Positions 20,314-27,715 of a stretch of DNA of 64,000 nt are shown here, piece by piece; positions within the stretch are counted from its first letter, which is position 1; the number at the start of each line of letters is the position of its first letter. The DNA is taken from positions 62,001 through 126,000 of the forward strand of contig JBCBNV010000007.1 of the NCBI GenBank assembly GCA_039821605.1. The letters run 5' to 3'. This DNA comes from CALBPI01 sp039821605 (GTDB lineage: Bacteria > Pseudomonadota > Gammaproteobacteria > Steroidobacterales > Woeseiaceae). The notes beneath the pieces were generated by a model, which saw nothing but the letters and a program-made list of their open reading frames with translations, ran no database searches and was not told the DNA's origin. Both the position numbers and the translations under genes were made by a program.

Positions 20314-21072
20314 ATGAACACCCAACCCACAAACGCCTTCATCGCGGGCGCGAGCCGCGGTATCGGCGCTGGCTTTGCCCGCGCACTCGCAGACCGGCCC
20401 GGCATTGAGCGGCTCTTTGTTGCCGCGCGCCAGCCCGACGACAGCGACGCCATTGCGACCCTGCGCGACACGCACGGTGGCCGCATCGTGCCCGTGACCC
20501 TCGACATCGCCGATCCGGACAGCGTCACAGCCGCTGCGGCCCAGGTCGCCGAACACACGGACCGGCTCGACTGGATCCTGAACACCATCGGCCTGCTGCA
20601 CGCGGGCGACCTGCAGCCCGAACGACGGCTCGAAGACGTCGAGGCCGGTAATATCCAGCGCAGTTTCGCGGTCAACGCCGTTGGACCACTGCTGCTCGTC
20701 AAGCACCTGGCCCGGTTGTTACCGCGCCGCGAGCCCTGCACAGTCGCCACGCTGTCGGCCCGCGTCGGCAGCATCAGCGACAACCGGCTCGGCGGCTGGT
20801 ACGCCTACCGGGCGGCCAAGGCTGCACAGAACATGCTGACGAAGACGCTGTCGATTGAACTGGCCCGCCGCTACCGCAAGGTGCGCTGCGTGGCCTTGCA
20901 CCCGGGAACGGTCGCGACCGACCTGAGTGCGCCGTTCCGCGGCAACGTCGGCGATGACAAGCTGTTTGATGTAGCGCAGTCCGTGAACTATCTGCTGACC
21001 GTATTGGACCAACTTGATGATGACGACAACGGCAAATTCTTCGCCTGGGATGGCCAGGAAATTCCCTGGTAG
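20314..21072 (+). CDS. Short-chain dehydrogenase/reductase
   Basis: 252 residues with an N-terminal Rossmann motif slightly degenerate from TGxxxGIG: AGASRGIGAGFARAL. The DxxD/NAG position reads LDWILNTIGLLH instead of NNAG. The catalytic Ser-Tyr-Lys is LSARVGSISDNR with YRAAKAA (Tyr-x3-Lys). The C-terminal VALHPGTVATDLSAPF resembles the C-factor/CsgA-like SDR group. It probably uses NAD(P)H; substrate not deducible. The DUF547 gene overlaps its last 23 bases, so the two are likely cotranscribed. Confidence 0.88.
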   Translation: MNTQPTNAFIAGASRGIGAGFARALADRPGIERLFVAARQPDDSDAIATLRDTHGGRIVPVTLDIADPDSVTAAAAQVAEHTDRLDWILNTIGLLHAGDLQPERRLEDVEAGNIQRSFAVNAVGPLLLVKHLARLLPRREPCTVATLSARVGSISDNRLGGWYAYRAAKAAQNMLTKTLSIELARRYRKVRCVALHPGTVATDLSAPFRGNVGDDKLFDVAQSVNYLLTVLDQLDDDDNGKFFAWDGQEIPW

Positions 21073-21799
21073 CCTGCTTGCGCTTGCGCTCGCACTGTTC
21101 GCGCCGACACTGGCCGCGGAACCGGCCGAGGTGTTCGCGCCCTTCGGCGAACTGCTCGCAGCGAGTGTGACCGGGGGTGATGTCGATTACCCGGCGTTTG
21201 CGAACTCGTCGGTGTTTGCCGGCATGATGGCGGCGCTGGCAACGACGGCGCCCGCGGCCTCGGCCAGCGACGACGAGAAGCTCGCCTTCTACATCAACGC
21301 CTACAACGCCACCTCGATCCAGGGCATTCTCGACGGCTACTCGCCGAGCACGCTCTGGGGCCGTCTCAGGTTCTTCAAGCGCCGCGAGTACGCGCTGCTG
21401 AATACCTCGATGACGCTGTTTGAGCTCGAACACGATTTCATCATTGCTAGCGGTGACCCACGCATCCACTTTGCGATTGTGTGTTCGTCGAAGTCGTGCC
21501 CGCCGCTGCAAAGCTGGCTCTACGACGGCGCCGCTCTTGGCACGCAACTGGACGAGGTCACGAGCGCCTTTATCAACAACCCGGCGAGCAACCGTTTCGA
21601 CCTGGAGCGCCGCCAGGCCGACCTGTCGCGCATCTTTGACTGGTACGAGGACGAATTCAAAGCTGCGGGCGGCAGCCTGCAGGGCTACCTGGCGCAGTAC
21701 GTCACCGACGACCGCCTGCGCGAGAGCCTCGAAAACGACGACTGGGACCTGGACTTCCAGGACTACGACTGGAGCCTTAACGGCACCGAGTTGCCCTGA
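21050..21799 (+). CDS. DUF547 domain-containing exported protein
   Basis: 249 residues. A signal peptide is clear from ATG 21050 (GSLLALALALFAPTLAAEP). The DUF547 core follows: EKLAFYINAYNATSIQGIL, DPRIHFAIVCSSKSCPPL and LTxxDWYEDEF-like RIFDWYEDEF. Domains of this kind are found in exported proteins of unknown enzymatic role; conserved Cys and His in HFAIVCSSKSCPPL suggest a papain-like or transglutaminase-like site. The start inside the preceding SDR gene is supported by the signal peptide. msrP follows 28 bases later. Confidence 0.85.
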   Translation: MARKFPGSLLALALALFAPTLAAEPAEVFAPFGELLAASVTGGDVDYPAFANSSVFAGMMAALATTAPAASASDDEKLAFYINAYNATSIQGILDGYSPSTLWGRLRFFKRREYALLNTSMTLFELEHDFIIASGDPRIHFAIVCSSKSCPPLQSWLYDGAALGTQLDEVTSAFINNPASNRFDLERRQADLSRIFDWYEDEFKAAGGSLQGYLAQYVTDDRLRESLENDDWDLDFQDYDWSLNGTELP

Positions 21800-21827
21800 A
21801 GGCAGCCTGGCAGCAAAGGACACACAC

Positions 21828-22778
21828 ATGCTCATCAAACGGCCCGACCCGATTCGCCCCAGTGAGATCACGAGCGAATCGAATTACCTGAACCGCCGCC
21901 AGCTCATGGCCGGCCTGGCCGCAGGCATTGCCTTGCCTGCATGTTCGCCGCAGGCCGCTGAGCTGCCCGCCGAGGGTGCGCTGGCCGATATCGCGAAGAG
22001 CCGCTACTCGACCGACGAGACGCCCAACAGCTACGAGGACGTCACGACCTACAACAACTTCTACGAGCTCGGCACGGGCAAGAGCGACCCCGCGCGCAAT
22101 GCCCAGTACCTCAAGCCGCGCCCCTGGAGTATCGAAGTCAGCGGCGCTGCCGAGAACACGGGTACCTTCGACATCGAGGACTTCATTAAGCCGCACCAGC
22201 TCGAGGAGCGCATCTACCGCCTGCGCTGCGTGGAGGCCTGGTCTATGGTCGTGCCCTGGGTGGGGATCCCGCTCGGGGACATCCTGAAGCGCTTCAAGCC
22301 GACGTCTGACGCCAAGTATGTCGCATTCAAGACGCTCGTCGACCCCGAGCAGCTGCCCGGGCAGCGCTACCGCACGCTGGCCTGGCCGTACCGTGAGGGG
22401 CTCACGATCGCCGAGGCAATGCACCCGCTGACGATCATGGCGGTGGGCGTCTACGGACGCGTCTTGCCCAACCAGAACGGCGCACCCATGCGACTCGTCG
22501 TACCCTGGAAGTACGGCTTCAAGAGCATCAAGTCGATCGTCTCGATCAGCTTCGAGCGGCGCGAGCCGGCCACGAGCTGGAACATGTCGCAGCCGCGCGA
22601 GTACGGCTTCTACGCCAACGTGAACCCCGAGGTCGACCACCCGCGCTGGTCGCAGGCGACAGAGCGCCGTATCGGTGGCGGCCTGTTCGCGCCGCGCATC
22701 GACACGCTGCCCTTCAACGGCTACGGCGAGGAAGTGGCCAGCCTTTACGACGGTCTGGATCTGCGCCGCTACTTCTGA
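21828..22778 (+). CDS. msrP: Periplasmic methionine sulfoxide reductase catalytic subunit
   Basis: 316 residues. MsrP is a molybdopterin enzyme that repairs oxidised methionines in periplasmic proteins, receiving electrons from MsrQ. A Tat-type leader with NRRQLMAGLAAGIALPA (twin Arg 23-24) precedes the mature protein. The Mo-ligand cysteine is Cys134 in YRLRCVEAWSMVVPWVG, followed by the family strings LVPWKYGFKSIKSIV-type VVPWKYGFKSIKSI and the C-terminal FNGYGEEVASLY. AAAGGA lies 7 bases before the ATG at 21828. MsrQ starts 2 bases after its stop. Confidence 0.97.
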   Translation: MLIKRPDPIRPSEITSESNYLNRRQLMAGLAAGIALPACSPQAAELPAEGALADIAKSRYSTDETPNSYEDVTTYNNFYELGTGKSDPARNAQYLKPRPWSIEVSGAAENTGTFDIEDFIKPHQLEERIYRLRCVEAWSMVVPWVGIPLGDILKRFKPTSDAKYVAFKTLVDPEQLPGQRYRTLAWPYREGLTIAEAMHPLTIMAVGVYGRVLPNQNGAPMRLVVPWKYGFKSIKSIVSISFERREPATSWNMSQPREYGFYANVNPEVDHPRWSQATERRIGGGLFAPRIDTLPFNGYGEEVASLYDGLDLRRYF

Positions 22779-22779
22779 C

Positions 22780-23457
22780 ATGAGCACCCCGCGTCCACAA
22801 CGTGGCCTCAACACGCGTGACCGCGTGCGCTTCATCGGCAAGCCGCTCGTGTTCGCGCTGTCGCTGACGCCCTTTGCCTGGCTCGTCGCCGCGACGTTTG
22901 GCGTCGGCGGGCTCAGCCTGGGCGTCAATCCCGTCGAGACCCTGCTCGAGGACTTCGGCACGCTGGGACTTCGGTTCACGATGTTCGCGCTGGCCGTGAC
23001 GCCGCTGCGCAGGCTGACCGGGCTCAACTGGATCGCGCAGTTCCGGCGCATGATCGGGCTGTTCGCCGCGTTCTACGTCACGCTGCACTTCACAGTTTAT
23101 CTCGTGCTCGATCAGGGGCTTGCGCTGGCACCCGTCATCGAGGACATCGTGAAGCGCCCGTTCATCACGCTGGGCATGATCGCGCTTGTGCTGCTTCTGG
23201 CCATGACCGCGACGTCAACGCTCGCGGCACGCCGCAGGCTTGGCCAGCGCTGGCAGAAACTGCACAACAGCGTCTACCTCGTGGGCATCCTCGGTGTCTG
23301 GCATTTCTGGTGGCAGGTGAAATCCGACATCACGGAACCCGCCATCTACGCGGCCGTACTCGCGGGCCTGCTCGGCATCCGGGTCTACTGGCGTTGGCAA
23401 CGCCAGCGGCGCGCTAAGCCTTCGGCGGCTGCAGCCAGTCCGCAAAGCGCTGCCTGA
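22780..23457 (+). CDS. msrQ: Heme-binding membrane subunit of the MsrPQ system
   Basis: 225 residues with about six membrane helices. MsrQ is a b-type cytochrome of the inner membrane that passes electrons to MsrP. Typical strings: KPLVFALSLTPFAWL, LRRLTGLNWIAQFRRMIGLF, FYVTLHFTVYLVLDQG, and the heme-ligand region WQKLHNSVYLVGILGVWHFWWQVK. The gene starts 2 bases after msrP, an operon arrangement seen across proteobacteria. The last 44 bases overlap the convergent M61 peptidase gene. Confidence 0.96.
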   Translation: MSTPRPQRGLNTRDRVRFIGKPLVFALSLTPFAWLVAATFGVGGLSLGVNPVETLLEDFGTLGLRFTMFALAVTPLRRLTGLNWIAQFRRMIGLFAAFYVTLHFTVYLVLDQGLALAPVIEDIVKRPFITLGMIALVLLLAMTATSTLAARRRLGQRWQKLHNSVYLVGILGVWHFWWQVKSDITEPAIYAAVLAGLLGIRVYWRWQRQRRAKPSAAAASPQSAA

Positions 23458-25210
23458 CTGCGGCGTCGACAGCCTTGTCGCGCGTGAGCCAGGCCGTATC
23501 GGCGGGTGGCGCAACGAGCGTCACGGAAAACTCGCGCAGCTGATCGCCGCGGAACACCGTCACGCGTAACGCATCACCAGGCGCGTGGCGCTGCAGCAGC
23601 GTCTCGAGCCGGCCGCTGTTGCAGCGCGTGGCATCGATGGCGACGAGCCGGTCTCCGGCACTCACGCCCGCCTCAGCAGCCGGACTGCCATTGAGCACGC
23701 GGGCGATACGCGCGGAGTCGCGCGGATCCATACTGATGCCGCACCAGGACTTCGGCAGCTTGTCCGCAGACTTGCCGCCCTTGTCGTCCTTGCCCGCGGC
23801 GGCGCGCAAATTGAGCGTGACCCCGAAGGGCCTGAGCAAGGCGGCCAGATCAACGTCGTCGGTGCCGCGGATGGCGCCCTCGAAGAAGTCACCGAGATCA
23901 AGCCCCGACAGTTCCGCCGCCACGGGCTCGAGCCCGCGCTCTGGCATACCCTCGCCTTCGCGGTAGTAGCGTCGCCAGCACTCGCGCATGACGGCGTCGA
24001 GGGTCGTGTCCGACTCGGCGCGCAGCTTGAGGTCGAGCGCCAGCGCCACGATGGCGCCCTTGGCGTAGTAGCTGACAATGGCGTTGGCGGCGTTTTCGTC
24101 CTGCTTGTAGAACTTGGTCCAGGCATCGAAGCTCGAGTCTTCGAGGCTCTGCACCAGACGGCCCGGCGTGCGCAGCACGCGTGTGAGTGTCCGCCCCACG
24201 ACCTCGAGGTAGCTTTCGACATCAATGGCGCCCGAGCGCACGAGCATGAGGTCGTCGTAGTAGGACGTAATACCCTCGAACACCCAGAGCAGCCCCGTGT
24301 GCACTTCGCCCGAAAGGTCGGGCGGCGACAACACGGCCGGCTTGAGTCGGCGCACGTTCCAGAGGTGAAAGTACTCGTGGCTGATCAGACCCAACAGGTC
24401 GCGGTAGCCATCACCTGAGCTCGCCACACCGGGTGCGGGCAACGCGTCGCGGTCAACGACGAGTGAGCTTGACCAGCGGTGCTCGAGCCCGCCGTAACCC
24501 CCGGGCAGGGCGTAGGCCAGGAACGTGTAGCGGTCGAGATCGTCGGGCGTGCCCAACAGCTCGTGCTGGGCGGCGCAGATCTTCTCGAGGTCGGCGGCAA
24601 GCCGCGGCGCATCGAGTTCGTTTGCCCCGCGCACGATGAATCGGTGCGGCAGGCCCGCGGCTTCAAACTCGATGCACTGCTGCTCGGCGATTTCGACGGG
24701 ATGGTCGATGAGCTCCGCGTAGTCGTCGACCACGTAGCGTCCGAAGCCACGTGCATCGACGCCCTCGGCGCGCATCGCCGTAGCCACCCAGGCGGCCTCA
24801 CTAAGCCCGGCGGGCGCCTCGATGTCGAGCGTGATCGCGCCCGGGTGACCCGTCACGCGCGGGAACAGGCAGGTCCCGTTGAAATAGGCGTGCGTGTCGT
24901 CGAGGTGCGCGCCGCGCACGGAAAGGTCCCAGGCATAGACGCGAAGCGCGACCGTGATGCCGCCCGCGCTGGCCACGGCGACAAGCCAGGTCGACTTGTC
25001 GGTCTTGTTTGCGGCCAGCGCCTCGCCCGAGTCGTCCCGGGCCGAAAGGCTCACGACGTGGCGCGCGTAGTCGCGGACCATGTAGCTGCCCGGGATCCAG
25101 GCGGGCAGCGCGAGCTCTAGCGGCCCTTCGGTGACGCCATCGACGCGAAGCGTGACATCGAACAGGTGGCTGCCGGGTTCGCTCGCGGCGACCGTGTAGC
25201 CAACCTGCAT
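23414..25210 (-). CDS. M61 family glycyl aminopeptidase-like protease with PDZ domain
   Basis: 598 residues. The N-terminal beta domain (SEPGSHLFDVTL; LPAWIPGSYMVRDYARHV) is followed by the catalytic domain with LISHEYFHLWNVRRLKP, the HExxH zinc site plus the conserved downstream WNxKR-like stretch. The usual GAMEN-like segment reads GGYGGLEHRWSS. VFEGITSYYDDL carries the third zinc ligand Glu. A C-terminal PDZ (GSPAAEAGVSAGDRLVAIDA) binds peptides or regulates access. No classical signal peptide from this start. The ATG at 25210 shares one base with the upstream stop, implying translational coupling. An ATG at 25249 would lie inside the upstream gene. Confidence 0.93.
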   Translation of the reverse strand: MQVGYTVAASEPGSHLFDVTLRVDGVTEGPLELALPAWIPGSYMVRDYARHVVSLSARDDSGEALAANKTDKSTWLVAVASAGGITVALRVYAWDLSVRGAHLDDTHAYFNGTCLFPRVTGHPGAITLDIEAPAGLSEAAWVATAMRAEGVDARGFGRYVVDDYAELIDHPVEIAEQQCIEFEAAGLPHRFIVRGANELDAPRLAADLEKICAAQHELLGTPDDLDRYTFLAYALPGGYGGLEHRWSSSLVVDRDALPAPGVASSGDGYRDLLGLISHEYFHLWNVRRLKPAVLSPPDLSGEVHTGLLWVFEGITSYYDDLMLVRSGAIDVESYLEVVGRTLTRVLRTPGRLVQSLEDSSFDAWTKFYKQDENAANAIVSYYAKGAIVALALDLKLRAESDTTLDAVMRECWRRYYREGEGMPERGLEPVAAELSGLDLGDFFEGAIRGTDDVDLAALLRPFGVTLNLRAAAGKDDKGGKSADKLPKSWCGISMDPRDSARIARVLNGSPAAEAGVSAGDRLVAIDATRCNSGRLETLLQRHAPGDALRVTVFRGDQLREFSVTLVAPPADTAWLTRDKAVDAAVRQRFADWLQPPKA

Positions 25211-26037
25211 CAGTGGTTGACCGGTTCCGTGAGCTTGAGCGTCAGGCACTTGGCCGAACCGCCCGACTTCAGGAATTCCGACAGGTCTATTTCGTGCACC
25301 CGGAAGCCGGCCAGCATCAGGCGCGCCTTCAGCGGCTCCGACATTTTGTGCACAAACACCTCGAGCCCGACGTTGACCGCGTTGCAGGCGAAGTTTCCGG
25401 CATCGAGTGTGTCGCAGATGATGCGCTTGTGCGGCGGCACACGCGTTTCGATCTTCATGCGCGACTCAAAGTCGAACGCAGGCGGGTGGTACATGAGAAA
25501 GCCGTCCGTGAGCGGACAGAAGCACGTGTCGATGTGGTAGAAGCGCTCGTCGGTGAGGCGAATCGACACGAGCTCGCGGCCGAAGAAGTCCTCGATGACG
25601 GGGTGCGCCTCGATCTCGGTGCGAAACCCGTAGCCCGTCCAGAGCCAGGGCCCGCCGCGATCCACGAGGCAGTCCCCGGCACCCTCGAAACCGAGCTTGT
25701 CGTCGAGGTCGAGCAGCTCGAAACCGTTGTCGCGGAACCACCGCTTGAAGTGCGGCTCCTCGGGGCGACGTTCATGCGGCATAAAGTGGCTGGCGATGGC
25801 CTTGTTGCCATACACGGCACCCGCATTGGCCGTGAACACCATGTCGGGCAGATCGGGCTGCGGCGTCATGGTGACGACTTCGGCGTACTCGCTGATGGCC
25901 GCGACGAGGTTCTCCCACTGCTGCTGCGCGAGCGCGGCGTCGAGCGTGCCTTCGTTGCCGCCCATCCAGGGGTTGATGGCGTAGTCGACGGTGAAGTGGT
26001 CCGGCGGACACATGAGAATGCGGTCGCGATCAGTCAT
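25210..26037 (-). CDS. Arginine dihydrolase (ArgZ/AgrE-type) or related DDAH-family hydrolase
   Basis: 275 residues of the guanidino-group-modifying fold. The start LMCPPDHFTVDYAINPWMGG closely matches the catalytic half of cyanobacterial ArgZ/AgrE, which hydrolyses arginine directly to ornithine, CO2 and ammonia. Residues that fit by position are Asn71 in MVFTANAG, Glu118 in FEGAGD, His168 and Asp170 in YHIDTCF, and Cys264 in SGGSAKC as the nucleophile. Asn71 is, from the cyanobacterial enzyme, linked to the second hydrolysis that distinguishes dihydrolase from deiminase. The ornithine cyclodeaminase domain of AgrE is absent. If this reading is wrong the fallback is dimethylargininase. It lies between an M61 peptidase and a CtlX-like gene. 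Confidence 0.8.
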   Translation of the reverse strand: MTDRDRILMCPPDHFTVDYAINPWMGGNEGTLDAALAQQQWENLVAAISEYAEVVTMTPQPDLPDMVFTANAGAVYGNKAIASHFMPHERRPEEPHFKRWFRDNGFELLDLDDKLGFEGAGDCLVDRGGPWLWTGYGFRTEIEAHPVIEDFFGRELVSIRLTDERFYHIDTCFCPLTDGFLMYHPPAFDFESRMKIETRVPPHKRIICDTLDAGNFACNAVNVGLEVFVHKMSEPLKARLMLAGFRVHEIDLSEFLKSGGSAKCLTLKLTEPVNH

Positions 26038-26070
26038 TGGGGTCTCAGTAATCAGGCGGGTGATAGCCCG

Positions 26071-27018
26071 CTATTGTAGCGCCTGGACGCGCGGCAGGTG
26101 GACCTCTGCCAGCATGCAGCGCACGCTGCCGCCCGATTGCGTTTCGATGTGATCGATGGGGCAGACGGCGAGCCGTGCGTGGGCCTCAAGCTGCGCGCGC
26201 TGGGCGTCCGTGAGAGCCTCGAAAGCCTGCTGAGACATCGCCATCACGGGGCTGCCGTCCTGCGCCACGAGCTCAAGCATGTTGCCTGCAAAAGCCTCGA
26301 GCTGGGTGAATGCAAGGTCGATCACTTCGTGCCCGCTGGCCTCGAGCGCGGCCAGGACCCGCTCGCGGTCTGCATCACCAAGCGCGGCCAGGCACACCCC
26401 GGCCAGCGTCGTGCCGAGCCACATCATGACGTTGGTGTGGTAGATGGGCTGGCCGTCGGCGTCCGCGCCGTCGAACAGCAAGGGCGTGTAGCCCATCTCG
26501 TTCGCGAACGCCTCGAGCACCTGTGCGTCCGTGCGCGACGCGCGGCAGGCGTAAGCCACGCGATTCACTCGGTCGAGCACCAGGCTGCCCGTGCCTTCCA
26601 GAAAGCGCCCCTCGTCTTCGGCCGGACTCAGGTCGACGACGCGGGCCACCTCGAAGCCGTGCGTCTTGGAAAGCGCCTCAACGATGTCGCCGCGGCGCTC
26701 GCCACGCCTGCTGGGCGCTTCCATGGGAAACAGCACCACGCTGCCGTCGGCGTGCGTCGTGATCCAGTTGTTGGGAAAGATGCTGTCAGGCGTGTGCGGT
26801 TCGGGCGAATCCTCGAACACAAGACACCGCACGCCCGTGGCCTCGAGCGTTGCGACGAGCCCGTCGAATTGCTGTTGGGCGAGCGCATTCGACCGCGCAA
26901 GATCCTGCCAGGGCGCCTGCGCCTGAAAGGCATTGCTCGCGGCGGTCTCGGGGTTGGCCTGAAAACGGCACGGACGCACCACGAACACGGTGTCCGTGCA
27001 CTGACGATCGGCGGACAT
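26071..27018 (-). CDS. ctlX: CtlX-like citrulline hydrolase / amidinotransferase-fold protein
   Basis: 315 residues of the same fold family as its downstream neighbour but a different branch. Characteristic strings are VRPCRFQANPETA near the start, DSIFPNNWITTHADG, FLEGTGSLVLDR, IYHTNVMMWLGTTLAGVC and the nucleophile region SGGSVRCMLAEVHLP. CtlX is a citrulline utilisation hydrolase giving ornithine. The final Cys and the H-T-N stretch supply the expected catalytic pair. It ends 33 bases before the ArgZ-like gene and starts 6 bases after the GST stop, so the three are likely one transcript. Confidence 0.85.
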   Translation of the reverse strand: MSADRQCTDTVFVVRPCRFQANPETAASNAFQAQAPWQDLARSNALAQQQFDGLVATLEATGVRCLVFEDSPEPHTPDSIFPNNWITTHADGSVVLFPMEAPSRRGERRGDIVEALSKTHGFEVARVVDLSPAEDEGRFLEGTGSLVLDRVNRVAYACRASRTDAQVLEAFANEMGYTPLLFDGADADGQPIYHTNVMMWLGTTLAGVCLAALGDADRERVLAALEASGHEVIDLAFTQLEAFAGNMLELVAQDGSPVMAMSQQAFEALTDAQRAQLEAHARLAVCPIDHIETQSGGSVRCMLAEVHLPRVQALQ

Positions 27019-27024
27019 GATGGC

Positions 27025-27654
27025 TTAAGTCCGGGCGCTGGGCCTGGCGCTGACGCTGTCGTGCCAGCGCTTCAGGTGCTCGCAGGCCGCGGGAATCGGC
27101 AGCTTGATCCACGCGGCCATATCGATGGTCACGAGCGCCGTGATGTCGGCCATCGTGAACGCATCACCAACGATGTACTCATGGTCTGCCAAACGATCGT
27201 CGAGCGTGGCCATGAACACCTCAGCGCGTCGCCGCCCCCGCGGCACGAGCTGCGGAATCTGGTCGAAGCCCTCCGTGCCCGTGACAGCGCGCCCCACGAA
27301 GCCCTTCGAGTGGTTGCGGAACGACTCGGCGACACCCGAGAGCCCCGTGTGCTCGATCCGCGCGTTCCACATGAGGACCTGCGCGCGCTCGACGTCCGTG
27401 CGGCCCATGAGCGGCGGCTCGGGATACAGCGCTTCGAGGTAGCTGCAGATGGCCAGTGACTCGGCAAGCACCGTGCCATCGTCGAGTTCGAGCGCCGGTA
27501 CCGTGCAGTCGGGGTTCTTGGCCCGAAACTCGGGCTGCAGGTGCTCGCCGTTGCGCAGGTCAATCTGCTGCACGGGCACGTCGATACCCTTTTCGGCGAT
27601 AAAGATGCGGACGCGGCGCGGACTCGGTGCCGTGGCGCAATCGAAAAACAGCAT
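27025..27654 (-). CDS. Glutathione S-transferase family protein
   Basis: 209 residues. The N-terminal thioredoxin fold ends in VPALELDDGTVLAESLAICSYLE, the glutathione-binding Val-Pro and Glu-Ser pair, followed by an all-helical C-terminal domain with FTMADITALVTIDMAAW, the usual hydrophobic core Asp motif. The first strand (MLFFDCATAPSPRRVRIFIAEKG) has a Ser/Thr-rich active site. The substrate is not inferable; its position at the head of the guanidino hydrolase operon suggests no obvious pathway role. Confidence 0.92.
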   Translation of the reverse strand: MLFFDCATAPSPRRVRIFIAEKGIDVPVQQIDLRNGEHLQPEFRAKNPDCTVPALELDDGTVLAESLAICSYLEALYPEPPLMGRTDVERAQVLMWNARIEHTGLSGVAESFRNHSKGFVGRAVTGTEGFDQIPQLVPRGRRRAEVFMATLDDRLADHEYIVGDAFTMADITALVTIDMAAWIKLPIPAACEHLKRWHDSVSARPSART

Positions 27655-27715
27655 GTTGCTTCCCCCCCTGAAACCGCCGCCACAGCATAGTCGCAGCGCA
27701 GGGGCCGCGCCAGCC

